A DNA stretch of 64,000 bases, from contig NZ_SCMK01000004.1 in NCBI RefSeq assembly GCF_005503355.1, positions 186,001 to 250,000 on the forward strand, written 5' to 3'. Source of the stretch: Sphingomonas sp. 1F27F7B (GTDB lineage Bacteria > Pseudomonadota > Alphaproteobacteria > Sphingomonadales > Sphingomonadaceae). The notes beneath the pieces are model-generated. The model did no database searches and was not told the DNA's origin. It saw nothing but the letters and a program-made list of their open reading frames with translations. Positions 42,725-52,488 of the stretch are shown here, in pieces; position 1 is the stretch's first letter; each line of letters starts with the position of its first letter. A program made the translations under genes and the position numbers.

Positions 42725-45241
42725 ATGTCCGACGGTTCCACCACTTCCAGCGTAAAGATGCGCATCAAGCGCGAGATCGGGGGCTTCAAGGGGCTGTTCG
42801 ATCGCGTGCGCCACCGCTGGTGGTTCCGGATCCTCGCGGTACTGGCCCTGCTCGGCGGCCTGTTCGTGTTCCTCGTCTGGCTGTTCATCGCGCGCAACCT
42901 GCCCTCGGTCGACACGCTCAAGAATTACGAGCCGCCGCTCCCCACCAATGTCCGCTCGGTCGAGGGGCTGCCGATCCACAGCTATGCGCGCGAACGCCGC
43001 GTGCAGCTGAGCTTCCCCGAATATCCCAAGCTCCTGGTCGAGGCGTACATGTCCGCCGAGGACAAGACCTTCTTCCAGCATCACGGCGTCGACTTTCCCG
43101 GCCTGGTGCGCGCGGCCTTTCAGGGCCTGATCAGCGGCTCGACACCGCGCGGCACCTCCACGATCACGCAGCAGGTCGCCAAGAACCTGCTGGTCGGCAA
43201 CGAGACCAGCTATCTGCGCAAGGCCAAGGAAGGCATCCTCGCCTGGCGCATGGAGGACACGCTCACCAAGCAGCAGATCATGGAGCTGTACCTCAACTCG
43301 ATCGAGCTGGGGCGCAACGCCGGCGGCGTCGAGGCGGCAAGCCAGGCCTATTTCGGCAAGGAGCTCGACAAGCTCAGCCTGCCGCAGATGGCCTATCTGG
43401 CGATCCTGCCCAAGGGGCCGTCCAACTATGATCCCGAACGCCACACCCAGCGCGCGCTCGATCGCCGCAACTGGGTGCTCGGACAGATGCTCGCCAACGG
43501 CTTCATCGACCAGGCCCAGCACGACGCCGCGGTCGCGGCGCCGCTCGGCACCGTGCCGCGCCAGACGCCGAAGTTCGAACGCGTCGGCGGCTATTTCGTC
43601 GAGGAAGTGCGCCGCCAGCTGATCGACAAGTTCGGCGAGACCGACGAGAGCGGGCCCTATAGCGTCTATTCGGGCGGCCTGTGGGTGCGCACCTCGCTGG
43701 ATCCCAAGCTTCAGCAATATGCGCAGAAGGCGCTCCAGGACGGTCTGCTGCGCTACGATCGCGGCCGCGGCTGGGCGGGGCCGATCGGGCATGCCGATGT
43801 CGGCAGGAACTGGCTCCAGTCGTTCCTCAACACCAATATCGGCGTCGACTATGAGGATTGGCGCGCCAGCGTGCTGATCGATCGCACGGGCGACATCTGG
43901 CAGATCGGATTCGACGACGGCACCACCGGCACGCTGCCGAGATGGGCCGCGACCATGCCGGTGCGCGGCCAGGGCGGCCAGGCGTTCGACGCGCTCAAGC
44001 CCGGCGACATCGTCGCGGTGTCGCCCGAGGCGGGCAGCCAATGGTCGCTCCGCTCGATCCCCAAGGTCTCGGGCGGCATGGTGGTCGAGGATCCCCGCAC
44101 CGGCCGCATCCTCGCCATGCAGGGCGGCTTCGATTCGCGCATCCAGGCGTTCAACCGCGCCACCCAGGCCCAGCGCCAGCCGGGCTCGACGATCAAGCCG
44201 ATCGTCTATGCCGCCGCGCTCGAACAGGGCATGACCCCCACCTCGATCGTGGTCGATGGCCCCTTCTGCGTGTGGCAGGGCGCCAATCTCGGCCAGAAAT
44301 GCTTCCGCAACTTCGGCAATGCCCGCGGCGCGGGTCCCAAGACGCTGCGCTGGGGTATCGAGCAGTCGCGCAACCTGATGACGGTGCAGATCGCCAACCA
44401 GACCGGCATGGACCATGTCGTCGACCTGATGCAGCGCATCGGCGTGTCGCGGCAGAAATTCCCGCCCTATCTCAGCTACGCGCTGGGCGCGGGCGAGACG
44501 ACCGTGCTGCGCATGGTCAACGCCTATTCGATCCTGGTGAACCATGGCCGCGCGCTCAATCCGTCGCTGATCGACTTCGTCCAGAACCGCAAGGGCCAGG
44601 TGGTGTGGCCCGAGAACTGGCGCCCGTGCGAGGGCTGCAACGCCCCCGACTGGAAGGGCGGCGCGATGCCGCGTCCGGTCAACCGCGCCAAGCAGGTGCT
44701 CGACGCGCTCTCCGCCTATCAGATGGTTCATATCGCCGAGGGCGTCGTCCAGCGCGGCACCGCCACGGTGCTGCGCGACCTGGGCCGGCCGATGATGGGC
44801 AAGACGGGCACCACTTCGGGGCCCACCGACGTGTGGTTCGTCGGCGGCACTCCGCAGATGATCGGCGGCCTCTATATCGGCTATGACACGCCGACCAACC
44901 TGGGCGGCTATGCCCAGGGCGGCTCGATCGCGGCGCCGATCTTCAAGGAATTCGCCATCCCCGCCTTCGAAGGCATGGAGAAGATCCCCTTCACTGCGCC
45001 GCAGGGCATCCGCATGGTCCGCATCGACCGCGCCAGCGGCAAGCCGGTGACCGGCGCCTGGCCGACCAGCGATCCGCTCTCGGGCGTGATCTGGGAAGCC
45101 TTCAAGCCCGAGACCGAGCAGCGCCGCGGCCGGCGCGGGCAGGACGAGCAGCCCGAGGCCAAGGCCGTCGAGAAGAAGGCCGCCCCCAAGAAGCAGGACA
45201 GCGACAGCGACTTCTTGCAACGCGAGGGCGGAATCTACTAG
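42725..45241 (+). CDS. mrcA: Penicillin-binding protein 1A (bifunctional)
   Basis: An 838-aa class A PBP that polymerises and cross-links peptidoglycan. A membrane anchor lies at 34-56. The GT51 transglycosylase has SAEDKTFFQHHGVD (catalytic Glu112) and TSTITQQVAKNLL. An OB-like domain follows (about 320-440). The transpeptidase has RQPGSTIKP (Ser488, Lys491), EQSRNLM (the SxN motif) and MGKTGTTSGPTD (KTG motif). A charged tail (RRGRRGQDEQPEAK ...) ends the protein. A 195-base gap separates it from the amidase gene, and a repeat element separates it from prfB. Confidence 0.97.
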   Translation: MSDGSTTSSVKMRIKREIGGFKGLFDRVRHRWWFRILAVLALLGGLFVFLVWLFIARNLPSVDTLKNYEPPLPTNVRSVEGLPIHSYARERRVQLSFPEYPKLLVEAYMSAEDKTFFQHHGVDFPGLVRAAFQGLISGSTPRGTSTITQQVAKNLLVGNETSYLRKAKEGILAWRMEDTLTKQQIMELYLNSIELGRNAGGVEAASQAYFGKELDKLSLPQMAYLAILPKGPSNYDPERHTQRALDRRNWVLGQMLANGFIDQAQHDAAVAAPLGTVPRQTPKFERVGGYFVEEVRRQLIDKFGETDESGPYSVYSGGLWVRTSLDPKLQQYAQKALQDGLLRYDRGRGWAGPIGHADVGRNWLQSFLNTNIGVDYEDWRASVLIDRTGDIWQIGFDDGTTGTLPRWAATMPVRGQGGQAFDALKPGDIVAVSPEAGSQWSLRSIPKVSGGMVVEDPRTGRILAMQGGFDSRIQAFNRATQAQRQPGSTIKPIVYAAALEQGMTPTSIVVDGPFCVWQGANLGQKCFRNFGNARGAGPKTLRWGIEQSRNLMTVQIANQTGMDHVVDLMQRIGVSRQKFPPYLSYALGAGETTVLRMVNAYSILVNHGRALNPSLIDFVQNRKGQVVWPENWRPCEGCNAPDWKGGAMPRPVNRAKQVLDALSAYQMVHIAEGVVQRGTATVLRDLGRPMMGKTGTTSGPTDVWFVGGTPQMIGGLYIGYDTPTNLGGYAQGGSIAAPIFKEFAIPAFEGMEKIPFTAPQGIRMVRIDRASGKPVTGAWPTSDPLSGVIWEAFKPETEQRRGRRGQDEQPEAKAVEKKAAPKKQDSDSDFLQREGGIY

Positions 45242-45260
45242 CGCGGCGCATTATATATCC

Positions 45261-45342
45261 CGTCATCCCCGCGAAGGCGGGGATCCAGAGCCAAGGGCCG
45301 CATCGCTCGTCGCCTTGGATCCCCGCCTTCGCGGGGATGACG
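45261..45342. repeat. Palindromic intergenic element upstream of prfB
   Basis: An 82-base near-perfect inverted repeat: the left arm begins CGTCATCCCCGCGAAGGCGG, continues GGATCCA, and the right arm is its complement ending at 45342. The short centre contains GCATCGCTCGTC. The arm GTCATCCCCGCGAAGGCGGG is a repeat seen in many proteobacteria. It starts 19 bases after the mrcA stop and ends 28 bases before prfB. Confidence 0.8.
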
Positions 45343-45370
45343 AAGTTGGTTAGTTCGAAAGGTAAAACCC

Positions 45371-46498
45371 ATGCGCGCCGAAGCGCAGGCACATGTCGAC
45401 AACATCAAGGAGTCGCTCGCGCTGCTCCGCCGCTTCCTCGATTGGGATCGCGCACTGCGCCGGCTCGACGAGCTGAACGCGCGCGTCGAGGATCCCACCT
45501 TGTGGAACGACGCCAAGGCCGCCCAGGACGTGATGCGCGAGCGCCGTCGCCTGGATGAAGCGATCAGTGCCACCCGCGCGATCGAGACCGAGCTCAACGA
45601 CACCGCCGAGCTGATCGAGATGGCCGAGGCCGAAGGCGACGAGGAAATGGCGAGCGAAGGCACCGCCAGCCTCGCCGCGCTGGCCGAGCGCGCCGAGAAG
45701 GACAAGGTGATGGCGCTGCTATCGGGCGAGGCCGATGGCAACGACACCTATATCGAAATCAATTCGGGCGCCGGCGGCACCGAGAGCAACGACTGGGCCG
45801 GCATGCTCCAGCGCATGTACACGCGCTGGGCGGAACGGCACGGGCTCAAGGTCGAGCTGATCGACTATCATGCCGGCGAACAGGCGGGCATCAAGTCGGC
45901 GACGCTGCTGGTGAAGGGCGAGAACGCCTATGGCTATGCCAAGACCGAGAGCGGCGTGCATCGCCTCGTCCGCATCTCGCCCTATGACAGCGCGGCGCGG
46001 CGCCACACCAGCTTCTCGTCCATCTGGGTCTATCCGGTGATCGACGACAATATCGAAGTCGAGATCAACGAGAGCGAACTGCGCATCGACACCTATCGCG
46101 CATCGGGCGCAGGCGGCCAGCACATCAACACCACCGATTCGGCGGTGCGCATCACGCACCTGCCCACGGGTATCGTCGTGCAGTGCCAGAACCAGCGCTC
46201 GCAGCACAAGAACAAGGCCGAGGCCTATAACCAGCTGCGCGCCCGCCTCTACGAGCGCGAGCTGGCCGAGCGCGAGGCCGCGGCGAACGCGACCAACGCC
46301 ACCAAGACCGATATCGGCTGGGGCCACCAGATCCGCTCCTATGTCCTCCAGCCCTATCAGCTGGTGAAGGACCTGCGCACCGGCGTGACGTCCACCGCAC
46401 CTTCGGACGTGCTCGACGGAGACCTCGACGCCTTCATGGCGGCTGCGCTATCGCAGCGCGTGACCGGCGAGACGGTCGAAGTGGAGGATGTCGATTGA
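45371..46498 (+). CDS. prfB: Peptide chain release factor 2
   Basis: A 375-aa class I release factor that reads UGA and UAA. The GGQ motif that triggers peptide release is at 248-250 ([18 protein letters not shown]). The codon-recognition tripeptide, SPF in Escherichia coli, reads SPY here (203-205, [16 protein letters not shown]). The usual +1 programmed frameshift site after about 25 codons is absent: the equivalent region ([12 protein letters not shown]) is read in one frame with no stop. An AAAGG lies before the ATG. The next gene overlaps by TTGA. Confidence 0.96.
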   Translation: MRAEAQAHVDNIKESLALLRRFLDWDRALRRLDELNARVEDPTLWNDAKAAQDVMRERRRLDEAISATRAIETELNDTAELIEMAEAEGDEEMASEGTASLAALAERAEKDKVMALLSGEADGNDTYIEINSGAGGTESNDWAGMLQRMYTRWAERHGLKVELIDYHAGEQAGIKSATLLVKGENAYGYAKTESGVHRLVRISPYDSAARRHTSFSSIWVYPVIDDNIEVEINESELRIDTYRASGAGGQHINTTDSAVRITHLPTGIVVQCQNQRSQHKNKAEAYNQLRARLYERELAEREAAANATNATKTDIGWGHQIRSYVLQPYQLVKDLRTGVTSTAPSDVLDGDLDAFMAAALSQRVTGETVEVEDVD

Positions 46499-47262
46499 GA
46501 CCGGGCCTCGCCCTGCTCCTGGGATTGACGCTGGCCGCGTGCAGCGGCGGGCCGTCGCTCGACAATCAGGAAGAGGGCGCCCCCGCGACCAATAGCGGCT
46601 TCCCGGCCGCCGATCGCCCGGTCGCCACCATCCTCTCCCCGCGCTGGTCGACCGAGGAAGCCCGCGACCGGCTGAACGAAGCGGCGCAGGTGATGGACCT
46701 GGCCGGGATCAAGCGCGACATGACCGTGGCCGATATCGGCGCGGGCGAAGGCTATTACACCGTCCGCCTGGGCGCCCGGGTCGGCAAGAAGGGCCGTGTC
46801 GTCGCCGAGGACATCGTGCCCGACACGATCCAGAAGCTGGCCGGCCGCGTGATCCGCGAACGGCTCGACAATGTCAGCGTGCGCCTGGGCCTGCCCGCCG
46901 ATCCGCGCTTGCCCGAGAACAGCTTCGATCGCGTCCTCATGGTCCATATGTACCACGAGATCGAGAGTCCCTATGAGTTCCTGTGGCGCCTGCGCCCCGC
47001 GCTCGCGCCCGACGGCCAGGTGGTGGTGGTCGATGCCAATCGCCCGACCCAGGACCACGGCACGCCGCCCGATCTGCTCAAATGCGAGTTCGCCGCGGTG
47101 GGCTACACGCTCGCCTCGATCCGGCCGATGCCCTCGGCCGGCGGCTATATCGCCATCTTCCAGGTGCAGGGCGAGCGGCCCGAGCCGAGCGCGATCCGTG
47201 CCTGCAAGAGCGGCAAGACCGCCACGCCGGCCAGCATGTCCAGGGAATCAAAGGAGCCCTAG
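46495..47262 (+). CDS. Predicted lipoprotein with a class I methyltransferase domain
   Basis: A 255-aa protein with a lipobox at the N-terminus ([19 protein letters not shown], Cys16) followed by a Rossmann-like SAM-binding fold: [20 protein letters not shown] is motif [22 protein letters not shown] motif II and [11 protein letters not shown] post-II. Exported proteins with this fold occur in alphaproteobacteria; whether they bind SAM in the periplasm is unclear. The start is TTG, overlapping the prfB stop (TTGA), so it is translationally coupled to RF2. It ends 15 bases inside the 3' end of the convergent JAB gene. Confidence 0.8.
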   Translation: MRPGLALLLGLTLAACSGGPSLDNQEEGAPATNSGFPAADRPVATILSPRWSTEEARDRLNEAAQVMDLAGIKRDMTVADIGAGEGYYTVRLGARVGKKGRVVAEDIVPDTIQKLAGRVIRERLDNVSVRLGLPADPRLPENSFDRVLMVHMYHEIESPYEFLWRLRPALAPDGQVVVVDANRPTQDHGTPPDLLKCEFAAVGYTLASIRPMPSAGGYIAIFQVQGERPEPSAIRACKSGKTATPASMSRESKEP

Positions 47263-47646
47263 GCTCCGGAAGCTGGTGACGCCGCGCGCCGCGATCACCA
47301 GGTGATCGAGCAGCCGCACGCCCAGCGTGTCGAGCGCCCGGGCCAGCCGCTCGGTCGTCTCGCGATCGGCCCGGCTCGGCGTCGGATCGCCGCTCGGGTG
47401 ATTGTGCGCCATCACCACGGCAAAGGCATGAAAGGCGATCGCGTCCGCAGCCACCTCGCGCAGCGGCAGGTCGAGCCGGTCGCGATGCGCCGAACGGACA
47501 TGGCGCATGCCCAGCACCTGCTGGTGCCGGTCGAGATAGGCGAAGGCCAGCACTTCCACCGTCTCGCGCGCGAGCGGCGCGAACAGCGCGCCCGCGGCCC
47601 GGGCATCGGCAAGGCGAAGGGGCGGATTCTCGGCGCCGGACAGCAT
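47248..47646 (-). CDS. RadC-like JAB domain protein
   Basis: A predicted 132-aa protein corresponding to the JAB/MPN-like domain of RadC. The metal motif is VVMAHNHPSGDPTPSRADRETTERL (HxH and the downstream Asp), with [20 protein letters not shown] at the end, as in RadC. The N-terminal helix-hairpin-helix-like half of full-length RadC (about 225 aa) is missing. The start is uncertain: I give the only in-frame ATG (47646), but the frame stays open to a GTG at 47823 and the composition remains protein-like to about 47745, so a TTG or GTG start further upstream is possible. RadC function is unresolved. It is divergent from thyA and its 3' end overlaps the methyltransferase gene by 15 bases. Confidence 0.75.
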   Translation of the reverse strand: MLSGAENPPLRLADARAAGALFAPLARETVEVLAFAYLDRHQQVLGMRHVRSAHRDRLDLPLREVAADAIAFHAFAVVMAHNHPSGDPTPSRADRETTERLARALDTLGVRLLDHLVIAARGVTSFRSLGLL

Positions 47647-47795
47647 CGCGCGGCGCTGCCATTCGCCATCGGCCCGCCGAAGCGCGAGCCGGTCCGTTCC
47701 GGACGGACGCTCCGGCCCGCCGAGAGGCGTGTTTCTCCACAATGGAGATATCTCGCCCGCTTGGCGGCAGCGGGACGCGGGACTAGGTTGCACAT

Positions 47796-48590
47796 ATGCA
47801 GCAATATCTCGACCTGATGGCACGCGCGCTGAACGACGGCGCCGAGCAGATGGACCGCACCGGAACGGGCACGCGCAGCGTGTTCGGCCACCAGATGCGC
47901 TTCGACCTGTCGAAGGGCTTCCCGCTGCTCACCACCAAGAAGCTGCACCTGCGCTCGATCATCATCGAGCTGCTCTGGTTCCTGCGCGGCGACACCAATG
48001 TGAAGTGGCTGCAGGAACGCAAGGTCAGCATCTGGGACGAATGGGCCGATGCGGCGGGCGAGCTCGGCCCGGTCTATGGCAAGCAGTGGCGCGACTGGGA
48101 AGCGGCGGACGGCCGCCACCTCGACCAGATCGCCGAACTGATCGAGACACTGAAGACCAGCCCCCATTCGCGCCGCATGGTCGTCTCCGCCTGGAACCCG
48201 GGCGAGCTCCACGCCATGGCGCTGGCGCCCTGCCACTGCCTGTTCCAGTGCCATGTCGCGAACGGCCGGCTGAGCCTCCAGCTCTACCAGCGCTCGGCCG
48301 ACATCTTCCTGGGCGTGCCGTTCAACATCGCCAGCTACGCGCTGCTCACCCATCTCCTCGCGCAGCAGGCGGGGCTGGAAGTGGGCGATTTCGTCTGGAC
48401 CGGGGGCGATTGCCACCTCTATTCGAACCATCTGGAGCAGGCCCGCGAACAGCTCGCGCGCACGCCGGGCCCGCCGCCGCGGCTGGAGATCCTCCGCAAG
48501 GCCCCGGCGATCGACGCCTATGAATATGAGGATTTCGCGATCCACGACTATGCGGCCCAGCCGCACATCAAGGCGCCGGTGGCGGTGTGA
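47796..48590 (+). CDS. thyA: Thymidylate synthase
   Basis: A 264-aa enzyme that methylates dUMP to dTMP using methylene-tetrahydrofolate. The length is that of E. coli ThyA. The active site is LAPCHCLFQ with nucleophile Cys146; [11 protein letters not shown] near the N-terminus contains the phosphate-binding Arg, and [20 protein letters not shown] and HLYSNH are the remaining substrate-binding motifs. It is the first gene of a run including a hydrolase gene and, 186 bases on, folA, whose product regenerates its folate cofactor. The GTG start of the next gene overlaps the stop. Confidence 0.98.
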   Translation: MQQYLDLMARALNDGAEQMDRTGTGTRSVFGHQMRFDLSKGFPLLTTKKLHLRSIIIELLWFLRGDTNVKWLQERKVSIWDEWADAAGELGPVYGKQWRDWEAADGRHLDQIAELIETLKTSPHSRRMVVSAWNPGELHAMALAPCHCLFQCHVANGRLSLQLYQRSADIFLGVPFNIASYALLTHLLAQQAGLEVGDFVWTGGDCHLYSNHLEQAREQLARTPGPPPRLEILRKAPAIDAYEYEDFAIHDYAAQPHIKAPVAV

Positions 48591-49468
48591 TCCGGCTCGC
48601 CGCCCTCGCCCTGCTGGCGACGGTGCCGGCGGCGGACCCGGTGACCGGCTATCAGGTCGTTCCCTCCCGGGCGGATCCCGCGGTCAAGGCGTTCGACGAT
48701 CCGAACTATGTCTTCGCCGCAGACGCGCTGCCGGCCGGTGCGCCGCTCGCGCTGTTCCTGCCGGGCACCAACGGCAAGCCCGAATATAATGCCGATCTGA
48801 TGCGCTTCGTCGCCGGGCTCGGCTACCGGGCGATCGCGCTCAGCTACGACAATGCTCCGGCCGTGGTGCAGGTCTGCACCGCCGACCCCGATCCGGACTG
48901 CGCGAGCGATTTTCGCGAGATGCGGATCTTCGGCACCGGCAAGTCCAGGACGGTGTCCAACCCCCGGGCCGAGGCCATCGTGCCGCGCCTGGTCGCGCTG
49001 CTCCGCCTGCTCGACAGGGAGCAGCCGGCCAGGGGCTGGGGCCATTATCTCGATGGCGACGGGCTGAACTGGGAAGCGATCCTCGTCTCTGGCCAGTCGC
49101 AGGGCGCGGGCATGGCGGCGTGGATCGCCAGGCGCCACAAGGTCCGCCGTGTCGTGCTCTTCTCGAGCCCCTGGGAAACCAGCGGCCGCCAGCGCAGGCC
49201 CGCGCCGTGGATCTCCGGGCCAGGCGCCACGCCGATCGCGCGCTGGCAGGCAGCGTATAACAGCCGCGAGAACACCGTGCCGCTGATCCAGGCGGCCTAT
49301 GCCGCGCTCGGCCTGCCGGCGGCGCAGATCCATGTGCTGACGCGCGACCCGCCGCCGGGCTTCGGCGCGAACAGCCCCAATCCCTATCATGGCGCCGGCA
49401 TCCGCGACCCGCGCTATGCCGAGGTCTGGCGCACGATGTTCGGCAAGGGCACCGACACGCCCGAGTGA
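48587..49468 (+). CDS. Alpha/beta-hydrolase-like exported protein (BPSS1187-like)
   Basis: A 293-aa predicted exported protein. After a short signal peptide ([18 protein letters not shown]) comes [14 protein letters not shown], an early strand and oxyanion-like loop, and [17 protein letters not shown], a nucleophile elbow with Ser in GQSQG. HGAGIRD near the C-terminus may provide the catalytic His. The pattern matches uncharacterised alpha/beta hydrolases of the BPSS1187 type; substrate unknown. The start is GTG overlapping the thyA stop (GTGA), so translation is coupled. Confidence 0.72.
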   Translation: MIRLAALALLATVPAADPVTGYQVVPSRADPAVKAFDDPNYVFAADALPAGAPLALFLPGTNGKPEYNADLMRFVAGLGYRAIALSYDNAPAVVQVCTADPDPDCASDFREMRIFGTGKSRTVSNPRAEAIVPRLVALLRLLDREQPARGWGHYLDGDGLNWEAILVSGQSQGAGMAAWIARRHKVRRVVLFSSPWETSGRQRRPAPWISGPGATPIARWQAAYNSRENTVPLIQAAYAALGLPAAQIHVLTRDPPPGFGANSPNPYHGAGIRDPRYAEVWRTMFGKGTDTPE

Positions 49469-49654
49469 CGCCGCCCCCCGCCGCCGATATCGCACGGGTC
49501 TTCCAATATGGGATCTCATCTGCTTCTCTCGGCGCATGACCGCAGCCGCGCGCCTCGCCTCGACGATGTCCAACCAGGCCGCCGTGCCGGGGAACGGGAA
49601 ACCCGCCCCGCACGCCCTGAGCTTCCTGAACATCCGTGCCGCCGGAGCCCCCGA

Positions 49655-50131
49655 ATGCCGCTGATTTCCTTCCATCTCGCCCGCGCCGACAACGGCGTGA
49701 TCGGCGTCGACGGCAAGCTGCCCTGGCACCTGCCCGCCGATCTCCGGCGCTTCAAGGCGCAGACCATGGGCAAGCCGATGATCATGGGCCGCAAGACCTT
49801 CGAGAGCTTCCCGGCGCCGCTGCCCGGCCGCCGCCACATCGTGCTGACCCGCGATGCCGCCTGGCGGGCCGAGGGCGCGGAGGTGGCGCATTCGCCGGCG
49901 GCCGCGCTGGCGCTGGCCGGGCCCGGCGAAGTCGCGGTGATCGGCGGCGCCGAGGTGTTCGCGCTGTTCGCCGCCGATCGGATCGAGCTCACCGAAGTCC
50001 ATGCCGCGCCGCACGGAGACGCGATCGTCCCCGCTTTCGGGGTTGAATGGCACGAAGTTGCGCGCGAGGATTTCGTCGAGGAAGCGGGGCGCCCTGCCTA
50101 TAGCTTCGTGACGCTGGAGCGGGTGCGATGA
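49655..50131 (+). CDS. folA: Dihydrofolate reductase
   Basis: A 158-aa enzyme reducing dihydrofolate to tetrahydrofolate with NADPH, needed after the ThyA reaction. The N-terminus ([32 protein letters not shown]) has the substrate-binding Asp and the PWHLPADL motif; [10 protein letters not shown] binds NADPH and [12 protein letters not shown] is the second nucleotide motif. The ATG at 49655 follows GGAG by 8 bases and gives the usual length; the frame reads further upstream without family similarity. The stop overlaps the dipeptidase start (ATGA). Confidence 0.96.
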   Translation: MPLISFHLARADNGVIGVDGKLPWHLPADLRRFKAQTMGKPMIMGRKTFESFPAPLPGRRHIVLTRDAAWRAEGAEVAHSPAAALALAGPGEVAVIGGAEVFALFAADRIELTEVHAAPHGDAIVPAFGVEWHEVAREDFVEEAGRPAYSFVTLERVR

Positions 50132-51300
50132 AGAAGAAGATCCTGTGGGGCGTGCTGATCCTGCTCCTGCTGGCCGTGGTCGGCTTTTTCGGCTTCGCGC
50201 CGGGGATCGTCGAAGGCAGCATGAACAAGGTGGTGCCGGTCAAGCTCGCCCGGCCGAGCGACGCAGTGAAGCAGCTGCACGCCTCGCTCCAGATCGCCGA
50301 CATGCATGCCGATACGCTGATGTGGTGCCGCAGCCTGCTCGAGCGCTCGAACACCGGCCAGGTCGACCTGCCCCGGCTGATCGAGGGCAATGTCGCGCTC
50401 CAGGTCTTCTCCTCGGTCACCAAGACGCCCAAGCACCAGAATTACGACGCCAATTCCGGCGATACCGACAACATCACCCTGCTCACCGTCGCGCAGCTCC
50501 AGCCGCCCAAGACCTGGACTTCGCTGCTCGAGCGCTCGCTCTTCCATGCCCGCAAGCTCGATCGCGCCGCCGCCGGCTCGAACGGCAAGCTGCGCGTGAT
50601 CCATACGCCCGCGGAGCTTGACCAGCTCCTCGCCGATCGCGCCCGCGGCAAGACCGTCGTGGGCGGTATGCTCTCGATCGAGGGGCTGCAGGACCTGGAG
50701 GGGCAGCTCGCCAATCTCGACAAGCTCCATGCCGCGGGCTTCCGCATGGCCGGGCTCGCGCATTTCTTCGACAATGACATCGCCGGATCGATGCACGGCA
50801 TCCACAAGGGCGGGCTCACCCCGCTCGGCCGCCAGGTGGTGCAGCGGATGGAGCAGCTCGGCATGATCGTCGACATCGCCCATTCGAGCCACGAATCGGT
50901 CGCCGAGATCCTGGCGATGGCGAAGCGCCCGGTCGTCTCCAGCCATGGCGGTGTGCAGGCGACCTGCAAGGTCAACCGCAACCTGACCGATGCGGAGATC
51001 CAGGGCGTGGCGCGCACCGGCGGCGTGGTCGGCATCGGCTATTGGGACGCGGCGGTGTGCGGCACCGAGCCGGCGAATGTCGTCCGCGCGATTCTCCATG
51101 TGCGCGACCTGGTGGGGATCGACCATGTCGGCCTCGGCTCGGATTTCGACGGCGCGGTGACTACCGGCTGGGATTCGTCGCAGCTGATCGCGATCACCGG
51201 GGCGCTGGTCGACGCCGGGCTCGCGCCCGAGGACATCCGCAAGGTGATGGGCGGCAACGTCCTGCGCGTGATCCGCGCGGGGATCGTGCCGGGACAATAA
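50128..51300 (+). CDS. Membrane dipeptidase (peptidase M19)
   Basis: A 390-aa zinc dipeptidase of the renal dipeptidase family, anchored by an N-terminal helix (5-25) and facing the periplasm. Metal ligands are His60 and Asp62 ([11 protein letters not shown]), the Glu of [12 protein letters not shown], and the His residues of [10 protein letters not shown] and [21 protein letters not shown] supplies the substrate-side Asp. It would cleave dipeptides, possibly including those with D-residues from wall turnover. Its ATG overlaps the folA stop (ATGA). Confidence 0.93.
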   Translation: MKKKILWGVLILLLLAVVGFFGFAPGIVEGSMNKVVPVKLARPSDAVKQLHASLQIADMHADTLMWCRSLLERSNTGQVDLPRLIEGNVALQVFSSVTKTPKHQNYDANSGDTDNITLLTVAQLQPPKTWTSLLERSLFHARKLDRAAAGSNGKLRVIHTPAELDQLLADRARGKTVVGGMLSIEGLQDLEGQLANLDKLHAAGFRMAGLAHFFDNDIAGSMHGIHKGGLTPLGRQVVQRMEQLGMIVDIAHSSHESVAEILAMAKRPVVSSHGGVQATCKVNRNLTDAEIQGVARTGGVVGIGYWDAAVCGTEPANVVRAILHVRDLVGIDHVGLGSDFDGAVTTGWDSSQLIAITGALVDAGLAPEDIRKVMGGNVLRVIRAGIVPGQ

Positions 51301-51321
51301 GGCCTGAACGCGTTGACCGGC

Positions 51322-51425
51322 CTGTTCCCCGGCGAAGGCCGGGGTCCAGTCTCGGCACATGCAGTTAGGTCGCCGAGCCTCTCGAGCGATATGGCGACTG
51401 GGCCCCGGCCTTCGCCGGGGAACAG
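51322..51425. repeat. Palindromic intergenic element upstream of ribF
   Basis: A 104-base element with complementary ends: CTGTTCCCCGGCGAAGGCCG on the left continuing GGGTCCAG, and its complement on the right (one mismatch near the inner end). The centre includes GCCTCTCGAGCGATATGGC, similar to the centre of the 33186-33285 element, so both belong to one family. It ends 6 bases before the ribF ATG. Confidence 0.78.
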
Positions 51426-51431
51426 CTGAGC

Positions 51432-52397
51432 ATGTTGGCAGACCAAGCCTCCCCCCCTATAGCCCCGCCCATGGAGCGGCTGGACGGCGGCTCGGCAGTC
51501 CCGCCCCGCTATCGGGGCGCGATCGTCGCGCTCGGCAATTTCGACGGGTTTCACCTGGGGCATCAGGCAGTGGTGGGCCATGCGGTGGCGCGTGCCCGGG
51601 CCGAGGGGCGGCCGGCGATCGTCGGCACCTTCGATCCGCATCCCCAACGCTATTTCCGCCCGGACAGCCCGTGGTTCCGCCTCACCACCATGGACCAGCG
51701 CCAGCGCCTGCTCGCCGAAGCCGGTATCGATGCGATGCTGGTCTTCCCGTTCAACGCCGCGCTGGCGGCACTCAGCGCGCGCGGCTTCGCCGAGGAGCGG
51801 CTGGTCGGGTTCATCGGCGCGGGCGGCGTGGTGACCGGCGGCGACTTCACGTTCGGCAAGGGGCGCGAAGGCGATGTCTCCACGCTCGCCGCGCTCGGCG
51901 CCGCGCTGGGCTTCTCCGCCGAGACGGTGGCGCCGGTCCGGCTCGATGGCGAGATCGTCTCGTCGAGCCGCATCCGCGCGCATCTGCGCGAGGGCCGGCC
52001 GGCCGATGCCGCGCGGCTGCTCACCCGTCCCTTCGCAATCGAAGGCGTGGTCCAGCATGGCGACCAGGTCGGCCGCACCCTGGGCTTCCCCACCGCCAAT
52101 CTCAGCCTCGCCAACTATCTCCGCCCCGCCTATGGCATCTATGCGGTGCGCGGGCGCCTGGCCGATGGGCGCGTGCTGGACGGCGTTGCCAGCCTGGGCA
52201 TCCGCCCCACCTTCGAGCCGCCGGTCGAGCTGCTCGAACCCTATTTCTTCGATTTCTCCGGCGACCTCTATGGCCAGACGATCGAAGTACAGCTGATCGA
52301 CTATCTGCGCCCCGAGGCGAAGTTCGATTCGCTCGACGCGCTCAAGCGGCAGATGGACGCCGATGCGGCCCGCGCGCGGGCGCTGCTGGCTCGATAG
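51432..52397 (+). CDS. ribF: Bifunctional riboflavin kinase / FAD synthetase
   Basis: A 321-aa enzyme making FMN and FAD. The FAD synthetase half has VALGNFDGFHLGHQAVV (nucleotidyltransferase GxFDGxHxGH) and EIVSSSRIRAHL (the ISSSxIR motif). The riboflavin kinase half has GRTLGFPTANL and ends with IEVQLIDYLRPEAKF. ATG 51432 is used; GGGGAA of the adjacent repeat element lies 11 bases before it and is the only candidate ribosome-binding site. ATG 51471 would trim 13 non-conserved residues. ileS follows 91 bases later, the common ribF-ileS-lspA order. Confidence 0.95.
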   Translation: MLADQASPPIAPPMERLDGGSAVPPRYRGAIVALGNFDGFHLGHQAVVGHAVARARAEGRPAIVGTFDPHPQRYFRPDSPWFRLTTMDQRQRLLAEAGIDAMLVFPFNAALAALSARGFAEERLVGFIGAGGVVTGGDFTFGKGREGDVSTLAALGAALGFSAETVAPVRLDGEIVSSSRIRAHLREGRPADAARLLTRPFAIEGVVQHGDQVGRTLGFPTANLSLANYLRPAYGIYAVRGRLADGRVLDGVASLGIRPTFEPPVELLEPYFFDFSGDLYGQTIEVQLIDYLRPEAKFDSLDALKRQMDADAARARALLAR

Positions 52398-52488
52398 CCC
52401 CGAATATTCGCCCAAAACCATCCGTCCGGCGCGGCATCAGAACATCTGCTTTGCATGCCGCGCGGCTTCCTCTAATTCCCGCGCATCC

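Noticed and set aside
42560..45220. 886-aa minus-strand open frame opposite mrcA
   Set aside because: It mirrors the PBP1A gene almost exactly. The translation is rich in Arg, His, Asp, Ala and Leu repeats typical of antisense frames in G+C-rich DNA, and there is no ribosome-binding site.
45371..45500. Programmed frameshift site in prfB
   Set aside because: I looked for an in-frame UGA near codon 26; the frame is continuous through [12 protein letters not shown], so there is none.
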